Source of the DNA: Erythrobasidium yunnanense
Taxonomy: Eukaryota; Basidiomycota; Cystobasidiomycetes; Erythrobasidiales; Erythrobasidiaceae
Direction of reading: 5' to 3'
NCBI GenBank assembly: GCA_001600175.1
Contig: BCJC01000007.1
Location: forward strand, 186,001-250,000
DNA: 64,000 nucleotides
In this document: piece after piece, positions 47,629 to 59,565 of the stretch
Layout: every line of letters begins with the position of its first letter
How positions within the stretch are numbered: the first letter of the stretch is position 1
Notes under the pieces: generated by a model
The model's input: the letters and a program-made list of their open reading frames with translations, nothing else
What the model was told of the DNA's origin: nothing
Database searches by the model: none
Translations under genes and position numbers: made by a program

Positions 47629-48800
47629 CGTGTTATCCTAATGCTAGACAGTCGATATGCTTGCGCTCCGCCCTAGCTGAGCGTGGTATTTGTCGAGCTC
47701 ATCCGCCTGGCCTTTCCCTTTGGGCGTATGTTTTCGCGACTTCAATGGGCTTTCAATGCTTGAAGTATACTCAAGACGATGCTGATGTCGATGTCGAATG
47801 GCTGCCCAGGTCTCGATATTATAAGAGGTCAAAAAGAAAGGCCAATTGCCTTTGTCTCCCGTCCATTTGATCTGGAAACACGCGCTGTGATAGCAAGATT
47901 CCGACAGTACTACAAGTCATGCGCCTCCTGATGCTCTATGGTTCCACTTCGCTGTCCTCGGCAGCCCGATCCTGTTTACCTCGTTTGCACGAGCTTTTCC
48001 ACACGGGCCTGATTACAGCTTTTTGTCTTCAGCGAATAGCTACAATAGCGCAGATATTGCAAATGCGACCTCTGAAGCCCGTAGTGCTTCCGAGCGAAGC
48101 TCCTGGACTTCGGCTACTCCTTATCTCCCATTTCTGACAACAGCTGCCAATTTCTACTGGGCTACATCGACAAGCATACTACTCTTTCGTACTCTCTATC
48201 TTTAATATGACCCTGCCTGAATGCGGAATGCAACAGGCGACTTTCCACAGGTTTAACAAGACAGCTCAAGGCCTCTCTGCCTGGGCCAAACCCCGAATTA
48301 TCGAAAAGTACACGAAGGCACTGCAATATTCGAGGGCATGCTATTCTGCATAACTGTCGTCAGCACCCAACTACGAAATCGGCGAACCTACAATACCTCT
48401 CCAATCGAGTCTCGGTTCAAGCAGATCACGGCAGAAGATCAGCAATACAGCAGTCAAGCCAAGTCTATCACTTCGCCGAAGAAGCTGCAGCGTCACTCTA
48501 AGGGAAACTGCATGTCCCTCGTCAGGAACCCTGCCGGCGATCCCGGATGTCCTAGAATCCTGCCGAAATCGATAGTCGGGTCTCCATCCTAAAAGGTTTG
48601 CGATGACTAACAACAAAACACAACGATTTACATGTGCGTGCAACTCTGATGGGTTGCGATGCTTGAAGTTGTATGATGAGTTGCAATTCAATTGGCCAGC
48701 ACGGCTGACTGAAGATCGACGTACTCTGCTAATTTACAGCAATGCCTGAAGCACTCACCTCTCCTTCCTTCTCTTCATCACAGTCAATACTAGCTCCAAC
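47629..48800. other. Divergent intergenic region, formin / ferritin-like gene
   Basis: The longest gene-poor stretch (about 1.2 kb) lies between two divergent starts. Short open frames on both strands (for example 47644-47832 and 48371-48691, minus) resemble no protein and have no sensible splicing. It is best read as two promoters and long 5' UTRs, which is usual for large polarity genes in fungi. I see no tRNA or repeat. Confidence 0.4.
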
Positions 48801-50395
48801 ATGAAAGCATTCACTACTCTCCTTACCGGCCTCACTGCTCTAGTTGGCTCAGTCGCTGCACTTCCCATCAACGGAAACGGCACGGCTGGTGAGGCTTCTT
48901 CCAGTCTTACATAGCCCATGATACTATCCTAAGACTTCGAATCGTCGCAGCCTACCCCGTGGGAGATGTCAACGTCCTCCAGTTGTGAGTTTGTATGGGG
49001 ATCGGCGGTCATGTGACCGGGGCTCCGAGGCCACATTGCTACGAAAGGAGCCCATACTTACTGTATCCACGTCTACGCAGTGCTCTCACATTAGAATACC
49101 TTGAGATCAATCTCTACGAGACTGTCGTCAACACATACAGCAACCAGGACTTCAAAGATGCTGGCTATACTGCAGCCGATCGTGATACTTTCCTCCAGAT
49201 CATCCAGCAGGTTAGTGAATCTTATTTGAAGGAGACGATATCGCCAAGGTGGAGGTCTCGATCGTAGCCAGTCCTTGGAAGAACGCCGCAATCGAGTCCT
49301 CAACCAGAGACAGCGAGACTTCAGCTTGAACATTAACTGATGTATTATCCATGTACATCTCAGGAACTCACCCACATCGCTTTCTTGAGAAACGGCGTAC
49401 AAATGCTAGGCGGCACTCCCGTTTCGCCGTGCAAGTACGACTATGGCACGATCGAATCGCTTGGACAGCTCCTCAACGTTACCGATGTATGTCACAATCC
49501 TCTTCTCGTATACATAAAACTATCCTAACGCTCTGCACGATCAACAGGCTGTCAATGGACTCGGACCTTCAGCTTACCTTGGTGCAGGAGCTTTCATTGA
49601 GAGCAAGCTCATCCTCACTGAAGGAGCTTCGCTTGGAAACATTGAGAGTGCGTTCTATTCCGCCCGTCGCCTGTGCCGTGTTCCGGGAGGGCTGCTAAGA
49701 CAGCTTGCTGACTCTCGGACGCTTCTTCACGTTGATCATCTCGATAGCCCGCCACAACAGTTGGTTGAACGGTCTTGTGGGACGTTCTGAGCAGCCAAGT
49801 GCGTCACGAGTGTTTTTTGTCCTTTTCCGGAACTGAATTGGGCGCCTGTAGCTCCCTTCCTGGTCCCCCTCACACCCACTCAAGCCTGTGAGTCGTCATT
49901 ACATATCACGATCTAATGTGTGCTAATATGTGTGCTTCAGACGGTGTCGCCAGCCAGTTCATCGTGTCCGGCTCATGCAGCCCGAACCTTAAAGCAGTCA
50001 CAGCCTACCCACCCACACTGAAGATTACGAATAAAGGATACCCTTCTAAGCCCGTCAATGCTGGAGACAAGCTCTACTTCGGCCTGCCATCCGGTGTCAA
50101 TGCCGAAAGAGCCGCCTTCATCTACAGCTTCAACACCACCATCGTTGATCTGAATAGCGATGGATCCGCTACTATTCCATCTGATCTTGCTGGACAAGCA
50201 TACGTCGTTATTACAACTGCCTACAACGGCCAGACGTTGAACGATGTCAAGTAAGTCTGTATTGGTCACGATACCATGGTCTCATGCTAATCACTATGGT
50301 CCAGCTCCCTCACTGCTCCTCAAGCATTCTACGTCGATGCTCCTGCTCAAGCCTATGCTGGCCAGGAGGTAGGGACTTACACCTTCTCCAAGTGA
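48801..50395 (+). CDS. Secreted ferritin-like protein, Rds1-like
   Basis: A secreted protein with the fungal ferritin-like domain found in S. pombe Rds1 and many stress-induced extracellular proteins. The start MKAFTTLLTGLTALVGSVAA is a signal peptide. Short exons then give YPVGDVNVLQL, LTLEYLEINLYETVVNTYSN and ELTHIAFLRNGVQMLGGTPV. The E in TLEYLEINL and the E/H in ELTHIAFL lie where di-iron ligands sit in the four-helix bundle. Later blocks are ESLGQLLNVTDAVNGLGPSA, FLVPLTPTQAYGVASQFIVS and NLKAVTAYPPTLKI. The end reads QAFYVDAPAQAYAGQEVGTY, then TFSK with TGA at 50393-50395. Roughly nine exons of 30-340 nt are inferred. Enzymatic activity is not established for the family. Confidence 0.85.
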
Positions 50396-50710
50396 TCGGT
50401 CAATCCGAAAAGAATGCTAGTCGCAGTGCAAACCTAATGCAAGCAGCTTCTTCTCCTAGTAATGAAGTAAAGTACGCGTAGTAAGACCGTTTGTTTCCTG
50501 TAGCGTAGCCTTAAGTCTCCTAGCCTTCATATGGACTATCAATGAGATTCGCTTTCGTTCTGCATGGTGACCTGTGGCGTGACGGTATCTTCCTAGCAAC
50601 TATGGCCAGTATGTTAATGCTTTGCATCTTGTCTTTTCTGTGTCATGTCTTCGCGTAAAGGGCAGGCCTTTACCACTTGAGGTATTGAAATTTACTGCGA
50701 AGCGATGTCA
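50396..50710. other. Convergent 3' region
   Basis: About 315 nt between converging stops. It likely contains two 3' UTRs. Nothing else is seen. Confidence 0.4.
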
Positions 50711-51037
50711 TTAGCTCAGAAGCAGCAAATGCTGATGCTTCACTGACTGTGGCTTCCGTATGCCCTTATGCAGCTCATCGGCCTCCTTCTGCCTGACTTT
50801 CCTCTCCCACCTCAGGTAATCGAGCACCTCCGCTCTTGTACCCTGCATCAGATGCGCCTTGATAGCTCTGACCTCTTGCCATGCCTCAAACTCCCATTTA
50901 CGCAGGTCTGCTTCTCTGACTTGCATAGGGACACCCTGTTCGGCCAGGCCATCGATTTCAGTCTGTAAGCCGGCAACGAGCTTTTCCTGGGCTTCCAGCT
51001 CTTCTTTGCTCTGCGATACATCGTTAGAACAGGCCAT
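50711..51037 (-). CDS. Small coiled-coil protein of unknown function
   Basis: A single-exon, 108-residue protein starting MACSNDVSQSKEELEAQEKL and running through VREADLRKWEFEAWQEVRAI and VLDYLRWERKVRQKEADELH. It is strongly helical and charged with heptad-like spacing, so a coiled coil is likely. The frame is open upstream for about 17 codons to a TGA, so ATG 51037 is the natural start. The 244-nt gap to the divergent histone-chaperone gene suggests a shared promoter. I do not recognise the family; small kinetochore, Mediator and prefoldin subunits have similar looks. Confidence 0.5.
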   Translation of the reverse strand: MACSNDVSQSKEELEAQEKLVAGLQTEIDGLAEQGVPMQVREADLRKWEFEAWQEVRAIKAHLMQGTRAEVLDYLRWERKVRQKEADELHKGIRKPQSVKHQHLLLLS

Positions 51038-51280
51038 CTGTGTCGGCGAACCTAGACAGACGCACGCAAGGCCATGGTTCAGGCTGTTTCCGCTTTTGCT
51101 TTTCTTTGAAGCTGAGATATCGGACTTGCAGCAGTGGACTTGGAGCTTTTATGATCATTGTCGTTGTGCCATTGCATAGTGTACATTTCGTTCTCGCCAG
51201 TCTTTGAAGCATCTTTTGGCGTAAATTGACGAAGTTGTTGTTTCGCGAAAGACCGATTCGTGACGAAGAAAACAGTACAG

Positions 51281-52959
51281 ATGAGTTTGACTGACAAAGA
51301 GATCAAAGCAGCGACCAACATCGTCAAGCAATATATCAATAACGGCGAAGCAAGGTCAGCCATGGCGCATCAAAACACGCGTTTGACCGGACTGCGTTTT
51401 GACTATGTTTCCTGTCGACGATACTGCCTCTCTGGACTTATCTATGCAATGGAATATCACACTGTAGCAAACTCACAAAGAAGGTGCTCGTCAAAACTCT
51501 GGAAAAGAAGCTCGGATTTCAAGAAAAGCACTTCGATTCTGCCCAGCGAGAGGAGCTAGCACAACTCGCTATCGACGTGATGGTAGCAGCTAATGTCCCT
51601 ACTTCTGTTGCTCATCGAATCTGAAGCCAGCCTTGTCTAGAACACCTTCTCTGGCGGCAGCAATCTAGAAGGTACTTCGAGCCCGCAGAAGAAGGTGAGT
51701 GGCCCATGGCGTCCTTGTTCAGGCTATTTAGCATGCTATGCAGCGCCCCAAGCGAGTAGTCACGTCGGAGGACGAAGAATCTGACGTACCTACCAAGTCC
51801 AAAGTGAGTACAGGTGAATGAGCACAGGAAAATGACTGAGGCAGCTTTTCAGTCCAAGAAGAAGAAGGATGAAAGCGAAGAGCCCGATTTCTCCGCAGAC
51901 GAAGAGGAAGACGAGAAACCGAAAGCTACCAAGAAAAGCAGCAAGAAAGTAGACGAGAAACCCGCACCTTCCAAGAAACGCAAGTCGGATACAAAGTCAT
52001 ATCGTTCCGCAGAGTTCATCAATTCCGAGGTACGCGTTCATCGCCTAACATGTTGCTTTCATCTGATAAAGCGTCTGCTAGGGCGATCCAATCACGGCTA
52101 GCCAAGCTGGCGCCTCGAAGGACTCTGGATCAGAGGCGAATGATAGCGAAGATGACAAGCCTAAAAAGAAGAGCAAGAAAGCAGACTCTGGTAAAAACAA
52201 AGCTACCGAGGCACGTGACACTTTCTCGGGCACTGTTTACCGGCTTCATTGTCTGACGCCTCTTGTGCTCTGACAATGTAGAAGAAGCCTCGTACGAACA
52301 AAGCTGCTGAAGAACTGGACCCTGACGAGGAAGAGCTGAAGAAACTGAAGGTGCGGATAAAGTCTCCGTCGCTCTGGTCAATGACGCGATTTTGACGCGT
52401 TTTTTTCTCGCAGTCTTTCGTGACTGCTTGTGGAGAGCGTAAGCAGTGGAAGCGCGAGTTTGAAAAAGCAGGCGCATCGACTACGAACGCGCAAATCAAG
52501 TATCTCAAGCAAATGCTCAAAGATCTGGGCATGTCTTCGGGACGAATGTCCCTTGAAGCAGCGAAGAAGATCGGAGAGAAGAGATCGTTGGAGAAGGAAG
52601 CTGCTGAGCTAGGTATTGCAGTCGGAGGTGGAGAGGCAGAGAGTACTGGTGGTCGCCAAAGACGCGCCGCAGCGCTCAAGAAACCTCCGCCGCCTCAGAA
52701 GATGAAGATCGACAGTGAAGATGAGAGTGATGCCGAAGTACCTCAGGCGGATGATGATGAGGAGAGTAGCAGTGCGTTCGAAGATAGTGAGGACGATGGC
52801 GGGAAGAAGGTGAGTATCATTTTTTCGGTCGATTGTCCTCCTACTGATTGTGAGATGTTACCCTATAATACGCATGAAAAGAGTAAGAAGAGCAAGAATA
52901 CGGCAAAAGAAGATGCTTCGTCGGGCGAAAGCTCCAGCGAAGCTGGCGATAGCGACTGA
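51281..52959 (+). CDS. HIRIP3/Chz1-type histone H2A-H2B chaperone with DEK-C-like N terminus
   Basis: A nuclear chaperone-like protein. Residues 1-60, MSLTDKEIKAATNIVKQYIN then SKLTKKVLVKTLEKKLGF, match the small DEK C-terminal-type helical domain found at the N terminus of HIRIP3. A long Lys/Glu/Asp/Ser-rich middle follows (KKKKDESEEPDFSADEEEDE). The second conserved part reads KKLKSFVTACGERKQWKREF, then NAQIKYLKQMLKDLGMSSGR and SLEAAKKIGEKRSLEKEAAE. This is the HIRIP3 domain ahead of the CHZ motif that binds H2A-H2B in Chz1. The tail is acidic and ends SSGESSSEAGDSD. About eight exons are inferred, the first ending NNGEA with a donor at about 51356. The acidic runs fit histone binding. HIRIP3 over plain Chz1 is favoured by having both domains. 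Confidence 0.8.
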
Positions 52960-53826
52960 TGGAAATTCGGAGATGTACAAGCTGCTGTTGCTATGTTTAT
53001 CGAGTGATCTTAAGTAGCGTTTCAATGTTGTTGCAGTAATCTTAGCTATCCAGGCGGGTTTATATCAGAAATTTTGGCACGATGTCGATCGTGACGGCCT
53101 GTGCGAGAGCTGGAGGGCCACTATAAGTCTTCGAAAGGCTATGCTCATACCATCTTGCATCCATCTATGTACGACAGATTACGATGTCAAGTGCTCCCCC
53201 TTACGCACGCCCGTGCCTGATCGAACTCTAGCGCAATTTTGGAGGTGCGGCTCGGGTTTGTGTGCCTTGCTTGCTCTTCCCTCTTTCGAATCCATTCTTG
53301 CAGAGCGAGGCTGCAAAACCCCCGTACGGTACGTCAAATCGAAACGTACAGCAAAAGGTACGCAGCGTATGCTGATGTCGCTGTCCAAGATCTACGTAGC
53401 CTTGCGCCCTCAGGCCCCCTCCAGGCTTCGAGCGGGCGACCCAAAGTCAGAAACTCGCGTCTGCGGCCTTGCGACTTGTCGCAGATTTGCCTGTTGGCTT
53501 TCGATTCACTGATTAACGTGCAATATCGGTATGTCTGTCATTTCTGTCACGAACCAGTCGCATCGTCTGTTTAACCGCAATATTTTCCCTCCAAGACAGG
53601 TCCAGAACGCCTCCAAAGGCAGGCGGTACACACCACGTCTGCTTCGGCTTTTAGATAAGTCGAAGAAAGGGCATAACTGTGGTCTTGCAATCCTATATTG
53701 TATGGCGGATCCAAAGCGGTTCTATGGGAGCGATCAAAACCGAAGCAACGGCCAGCACCCAAACAGATCTAGTAAGGAGTACTCATTGCTTTCGTTGCAA
53801 CTACAACGTAGCGAGAAAGTGCTCGC
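52960..53826. other. Intergenic region upstream of the Sds3-like gene
   Basis: About 870 nt between two + strand genes. Several overlapping open frames exist on both strands (for example near 53239-53574 plus, 53179-53388 minus), but none shows a recognisable motif, sensible splicing or family match. It probably holds a 3' UTR and a promoter. Confidence 0.35.
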
Positions 53827-56800
53827 ATGTCTAACATCCTCACGCCCCCAGCTTCGCCTCACACGAGCGCGTCTAATAATCACCACCGATTGACATCTGG
53901 CTTATCAAATTCCCTCGCCAACGGACACTCAGGGCAGCCTTCTGCAGGTGTGTACTTCTTCCGGACTGATATACTAGATGCCATTGCTGGATGAGCTGAC
54001 AGTCTAGAAATTGCGTGTCTAATTTTCCACAAAGCTGCTGGGCTACCAAGCAAAGGGAAGCTCGTCCAATCCGAGCCCACAAAAATGGCTGAGCAGGTAC
54101 AGTGACTTTCTCTACTTCTTATGATGTGTTATAACTAGTCTGCGCCCTCAGAGCTCTTCTCCTGGAGCTTCTAGCTCTGAGCTCACTCTGGGCACGAGTC
54201 GATCGGGTTTTACAAGGGGAGAAGCGGAGGTGCCACCTAATCCGGATGACAGCAGCAAAGAGCTACAAGAAGCTGCTGCAGAGACTGCTGATGATACTCC
54301 GCAACCACCTGTGAAGCGCAAGAGAGGCCGCCCGAAAGGTAGCGGAAGGAAACGCGTCGCCGTCATCAGATCGCGCGCGCCAACAGCCGATACAACAGCT
54401 GTGGATACAGACCCAGAGGCAGACACAAACGGTTCGCAAGTATCTATACCCAAGGCTCGTGCAAGCAGAGCTAGCAGCAAGCGGACATACAACGAAGACT
54501 CATCCGAAAACGAGGCACCAATCGAAAGCTCCCGAAAAGGCAAACGTAGAGCAAGCAATGCTGGATCAACTATGAGTCGCACAGACGACTCTGGCGAAGA
54601 AGCATCGGGTCCACTGTTTGATCGGCGAAGCTCTTTGGCGGTATCGCGTGCAAACAGCGATGTCGACGGGCCTTCGCCTTCTAGGGCATCATCACTTTCT
54701 ATCCGGATACGAAGACCTCAGCTGAAGCAGAGTACGAGCACATCATCGGAGACCCCTTCGCGATCAAAGAAGCGACGGATCGTCGATTCCCCAAGCGATG
54801 ATAGTCTATCGCCTCCCAATACTTCGCATTTCGCAGAGTCGTCTACATCTCTACAACTTTATGGTAATAAAACACGGGAAGCATCAGCATCTCTGGCTGT
54901 ACCTAATGATGAGGCGGACGGCTATAGCAGTAGCGGAACGAGCGAAGTTCCGCTACTTCAGCAGGCCATGAACAGGAAGAAAGTGACAGAAGCTGAAGGA
55001 ACGGACTTGCAAGGAACGCTCAGCCGCATGCGTGAAGCGTCGCCTGACAACGAGAGCCCGAGTATAGAGATCAATGCAGCTGCAGAAGGCAATGAAGTCG
55101 CAGTGGCGGATGAAGATGAGGATATAGCTGTGAACGGCAGTGCGCATGCAGGCGCAGATGAGGACGACAATGACATTGAAAGCGCCATTGCGAAGGAAGA
55201 CAAGCTGCCAAGTCCTGGTCGAGATGGCACACCTCAGCTCGATGAAGATTATTCTAGAGCAGGGACTCCGGCCGATACACCCACTCACGAAAATATCAAC
55301 CCTCTAGAAACCGAGCCCGTCAGAGGTACCGGCAGGCGTCGTGGGCGAGGTAGAGGGAGGGGCGCCTCTGCAGCTTCTGCGAGGCAGTCGAAGAGGCAGA
55401 CTCCAGCACTGATAGATCCAAAGGCGCTACCGACTACTGGTGCCGGGTTGAGAGGAAAGCGGGCGGCTGCCGCCGCTGTCAGCGCTGTCACGTCTCCTAC
55501 CGCGAGTGCAGCTGAGATTGCTGCTCAGGAGAGGTATGGAAGACTGCTCATCCGACATATACTATTTCGACTGATAGTCTTCTTTTTCCAGAACTCTCCG
55601 CCATCTGGAATATGAAAGACAGCTGATAGCGGAAGATCGGCATCCTTTATACGCGGAAGCAATGGCCGAACTAGACAATGCTATAGCAACAAGAAAACAA
55701 GAACTGATAAGACAGCGTGAAGCCCGAATGACGTCTGCCATAATGGACTTGGAAGCTATGGAACGGTCACTTTGGACGCAATGGGAGAATGACAAACGCT
55801 TATTGTGGATGGAAATGTTTCATGAAGTCGTTGCAAAGGATAAGCGGCTAGAACTGGAATGCAAAGATACTAACTACAGTAAGCCGGTCCTTCCCGCTCG
55901 GCAACGGGCAAATCCTGATCGTGCTTTGATAGCTGCTCTCCTATGTCCAATGACAAGCTACACTCAGCCTCCTATACCGACACCTATGGATGTAGCGGAG
56001 ATCAAGCTGGAAGATTCAGACTTGCCTACATACAAGGCTTCGGTCCCCTTCAACGAGAAAGCGGCTCGACACGATCTCTGGCGCATGCAAGATCGAGATA
56101 TTCAAAAGGACCTCGAGCTCCTCGGTCTGAGACAGGCAGACCCACAACGTCAGCGTTCACCCTCACCACCACTCCTGTCTATACTTCCAGATCTACCGCA
56201 GCCTGTCCTTCCTCCAGTAGAGAAACAGGTTCCAGTGCCAACTCCTGCTGCTCCGATCAGCTCAAGACGCTCGCCATTGCCTGCCATCGCTCCTAGACCA
56301 GAGGGACACGTTGCAGAACCTAGTGTTCTGAAGCCGTTACCTCTGGAAATGCCTAGACAGGCGCCGACTGCAAGATCTGTGCCCAACTTTCGCCTTGGTA
56401 GATCACCTAAAGCGAGGTCTCCACCGCATTCGAGGGAGGCTCACGATCAGATGGCAATGCGACAGCGTCAGATGTCTGGAACATCTGTTGCTAGCCAAAG
56501 TCATCAATACGGAGATGGCGGATCAGGAGGCTCGAAAGCGCAGCCTATTATGCTGGACGAAGAAGCAGCGCCCAAGCAGCAGAAACAGCCTCTGCAGCCC
56601 GCTCGCCATATCTATAATCGAGACAACTATCCCGGCGAAGCGCGCAACATCTATCAGACTTCGCAACAGCAGCCTCCTGCATCGAATCTCTTTCCTCCCG
56701 AGATGTACAAGCAAGCATCAGATCAAGGCAATCCAAGCCAGAGAGACGGGAAACCTCGCAGAGCACCTGTTGAAAAACGACAGCATCCAGATGCATACTA

Positions 56801-57362
56801 CCAGGATCCGAATATGGGCAACTACCCTCCTGTCCAGCAGCCACCTTTCGATCCTAGATACCAGCCTGATCCATATGGCTATCCTGCTCATCCCGACTAT
56901 CGAGGCTACCGCGGTAAGCCTGTCTATCAGAATGCTCCACCTTCAGCACACCCTCAGCAAGGATATCCACCTCGCCGCACTTCTTACGGAGAGCAGTTTG
57001 CCTATGATCACCACCCACCTCCTCCTCCCGGTCTACCAGGCTATCCTGTCTATTCCCCTCCGCCTCCACAACCGCATCCAGGCCATACATACCCTCGAAT
57101 ACCAGGATATACGCAAGGCTTCTCTACACAACCGCCCTCGTACGCATATCCACCAAGCCATCCCATGCCGCCTTACGATGAGATGAGCAACATGCCTGCA
57201 CAGCCTGCAGGTACATATCTACCACCGCACCCTGGTCGATCTATGCAATACCCTGAAGGTGATCCTCGTAATCACCCAGGTCCTCCTCCACTCGCAACTT
57301 ATGATCACTACGCTTCATACTACCCTCCGCCTCCTCCGCCAGATGCATATCGTCGAGCATAG
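53827..57362 (+). CDS. Sds3/Dep1-like subunit of the Rpd3L histone deacetylase complex, with AT-hook
   Basis: A large nuclear protein with the Sds3-like domain that scaffolds Sin3-Rpd3 deacetylase complexes. The diagnostic part starts at the splice join near 55590: TLRHLEYERQLIAEDRHPLY, then EAMAELDNAIATRKQELIRQ, SAIMDLEAMERSLWTQWEND and MEMFHEVVAKDKRLE. The EDRHP motif followed by a long coiled coil is typical of Sds3/Dep1. Upstream lies an AT-hook, KRKRGRPKGSGRKR, then Ser/Glu-rich disorder and an Arg/Gly run (GRRRGRGRGRG). The C-terminal 400 residues are rich in Pro, Gln and Tyr (HPPPPPGLPGYPVYSPPPPQ). Start MSNILTPPASPHTSASNN; short introns at about 53949-54005, 54096-54151 and 55535-55591. 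It is longer than yeast Sds3, as is usual in basidiomycetes. Confidence 0.82.
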
Positions 57363-58059
57363 TCGTTTCGCTGCATCATCATTCAGTCTTCTCTCCCTCT
57401 TGCACACTCTATGCTGCTCTTTTCGTTATTTAGATTAGCTCATTGCTGGCAAAATAGTTCTGTATCATAGGAGAAGAAGTAGCACGCTCTAGAGCTGACG
57501 TAGTATTCGCCTTGCGAGGCATTACATAGTGTAGCAAAGTTTCAGTACAGAACGTCTATCTGAGTAAAGGCGTTTCGTTGTCTTGTCCGTGTGCATTCTC
57601 AAGGCATCATGGCGTTGCCGGCCTCCTTCAGCGATGACAACAGCTGTCCTTAGATTCATTGCAACTAAGAGACACCGCAGGCATTCCGTCTCGAGGTTCT
57701 CGTCCCAACATTTCGGTTCCAGGCCTGGAAGAGCAGAGTGTTCGGCAGCTAAGCAGTGGACTCTGGATCAGGATCATGATTGACATTCGGACGCTTATAG
57801 CGTACGTACTTCAAAGGGCCTTTGCTAGTCGCTGTGAGCTGTAGTGTGCTTCCTGGAGCAGTCGGCCTTCCGACTCCGCGTGAGGACGCCTAGAAGCGAG
57901 CTTTGCGCTTGCAGCAGGTGAATGACATTGGTCCACTTAGAGTCCTCTGGCTAGCTTGAGTAGCTTTCAAAGAAAGACGTTTGTGCCTTGCGGTAGGTGT
58001 TTGGACATTCTGATCTCCAGGAATCGACCCTTTGCCGGTAAAGTGTAATGTTGTACTGC
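57363..58059. other. Convergent 3' intergenic region
   Basis: About 700 nt between the Sds3-like stop and the HSK3 stop. A + strand stretch at 57640-57900 can be read as a short open frame but cannot be tied to an ATG, so it is not called. Otherwise probably two 3' UTRs. Confidence 0.35.
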
Positions 58060-58397
58060 CTAATCCTTGCTAGCCTGATCCTGCGCGTCCTGATTGTCGA
58101 CCTTTACGAGCGTACGCTGCGTCGCCATGAAGCTGCAATCACGCTTTCGTTCAGCACTACGCTTCTAGATGCATGGCGAGTCCCTCACAACGCCGCTTGC
58201 ATAGCTGCGAATTGTCCGGCTCTTTCTGCCTGTCCAGCAGCGCATAGCACTTGTTCATCGAGCGCTTCGAGTCTTTTGCTCAATTCGCCTAGACGGCCTG
58301 CAAGGTGGGCCAATTGCTTCTGCTTGGTCTGCTGTGCAGTGGAAGTAGTAGTGCTATTGCCGATGACGGAAGGGTGCAAAGAGGCGCGATGTGACAT
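58060..58397 (-). CDS. HSK3: DASH/Dam1 complex subunit Hsk3
   Basis: A two-exon gene for a tiny kinetochore protein of the DASH ring that couples chromosomes to microtubule ends. Exon 1 reads MSHRASLHPSVIGNSTTTST, then KQKQLAHLAGRLGELSKRLE and QVLCAAGQAERAGQFAAMQA. An intron of 56 nt (GTGAGG...TTGCAG) joins to FFMATQRTLVKVDNQDAQDQ, with the stop TAG at 58060-58062. The pattern of an L-x-x-L-x-x-L coiled coil, an AxQAE turn, a variable loop and a FMA(A/T)-x-x-(V/T)L end matches Hsk3. The length of about 93 residues is within range. No other DASH subunit is in the window. Confidence 0.75.
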
Positions 58398-58487
58398 TGT
58401 TAGGATGAGTAGGTAAACAAGCAACAAGGAACGACAAAGACGCGTCGCAAATGCGAGGAGATGCTGTGGTAATTCTAGATTCGTCTA

Positions 58488-59565
58488 CTATGCTTGAGCA
58501 TACACCTCGTTACGCCGCTGCTCTACTACAGTCTGTCCTTCCCTGATTTTTTCTAGATAATCTAAGTCGATGCTGAAGAGTGCAAGAAAAGTCAGCCGGC
58601 ATACACGTAACAGCTGGAGAAGTGGACGCACTCTGCTAAACAGAAGCTTCCGCTATCTGGATCTTCCTGATTCTCGTACGCCGAAAAATTGTTATGACAA
58701 GTCGCGAGCACAGTCCCCCACGGATCGATTATGCAAGCATCGCCATAGCTTGTTCGCGACGTAGGTGGATGAGATCCCACTTGTGCGGCCGCTAAGACGT
58801 AGCACTGCGTCTCTATTGCTCGTGCGCGAAGAAGTGGCTCCCAGTGCGCTCGACCAGTATCGACGGTGAATGCGGATGGGTAGGTGATGATATGTGCTCC
58901 CTTTTCGCGTAGAATCTGAGGGACTTGAGGGAACCGCACATCGTAGCAGGTGAGCATGCCGACTGAGGAAAGCGAGAACAAATCAGCATAAGTCAGTATA
59001 AAGATCTGTGATCGGACACACCATTGCCTATCGTAGTCTTTGTGATATCAGGTAGCTTTTCTCCTGGTCTCACTGTATCGCTCTCTTTCATCGTGGCTCC
59101 GCCTTTTCGGTTCACATCGAAGAGGTGCAGTTTCCTATATACGCTTGCGATCTTCCCTGAAGGATCAATCAAGCATTGTGTATTGTAGCTACGCTTGTCT
59201 TCTTGATCTTCCTTGTGGCCGTTTGTACCATTCACGGAGGATCTTGGCTGAGCTTCATGGATGCCTACAGCGACCCAGACTGAGTTCTTCTTCGCTTCTT
59301 CCTGTATCCCTTGGACGAAAGAAGAGCTATCAAGAGGTTCTGCCAATTCAAGGCCTTTTCAGACATATCAGCATACGACGCTCCGGCAGTCGAGATGTCA
59401 AGTCGACGCACCCTCTTTGGGAGGCGCGATAAAATCACTGGCTTCAGGTAGACAGACAAAGGTAGCTCCTCTTGCAGCGGCTCTTGCAATGACAGACCGG
59501 CATATCTTCAGGTTCCAAGCGACGTTGTTACGCGAGCAAATTTGGCCAACAGCAGCGAGGACCAT
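58488..59565 (-). CDS. NIT1: Nitrilase-superfamily amidase NIT1 (deaminated glutathione amidase)
   Basis: A carbon-nitrogen hydrolase most like eukaryotic Nit1, which cleaves deaminated glutathione. The Glu-Lys-Cys triad is visible: E in ATFVCLPEASDFI, K in VYRKLHLFDVNRKGG and C in GMLTCYDVRFPQ. Other conserved blocks are HIITYPSAFTVDTGRAHWEP, RARAIETQCYVLAAAQVGSH and YGDACIIDPWGTVLATCHN. The C-terminal exon gives SIDLDYLEKIREGQTVVEQR then RNEVYAQA, with the stop at 58488-58490. The NITs usually share this RR-x-(D/E)-VY end. Four exons are inferred. The start MVLAAVGQICSRNNVAWNL at 59565 has no clear presequence, so it is probably cytosolic. A small Gly/Asn/Lys loop (SSVNGTNGHKEDQEDKRS) is inserted after HEAQPR. 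Confidence 0.88.

Noticed and set aside
47644-47832. Minus-strand open frame just upstream of the formin start
   Set aside because: It could be a leader ORF, but it cannot be spliced into the formin frame and shows no protein-like features.
51079-51363. Minus-strand frame with a hydrophobic N terminus like a small membrane protein
   Set aside because: It lies antisense over the first exon of the histone chaperone gene, whose family match is clear.
57583-57900. Plus-strand stretch with a possible small gene (frame reading GIPSRGSRPNISVPGLEEQ)
   Set aside because: A plausible intron exists downstream, but no ATG can be linked in frame and no family is recognisable.
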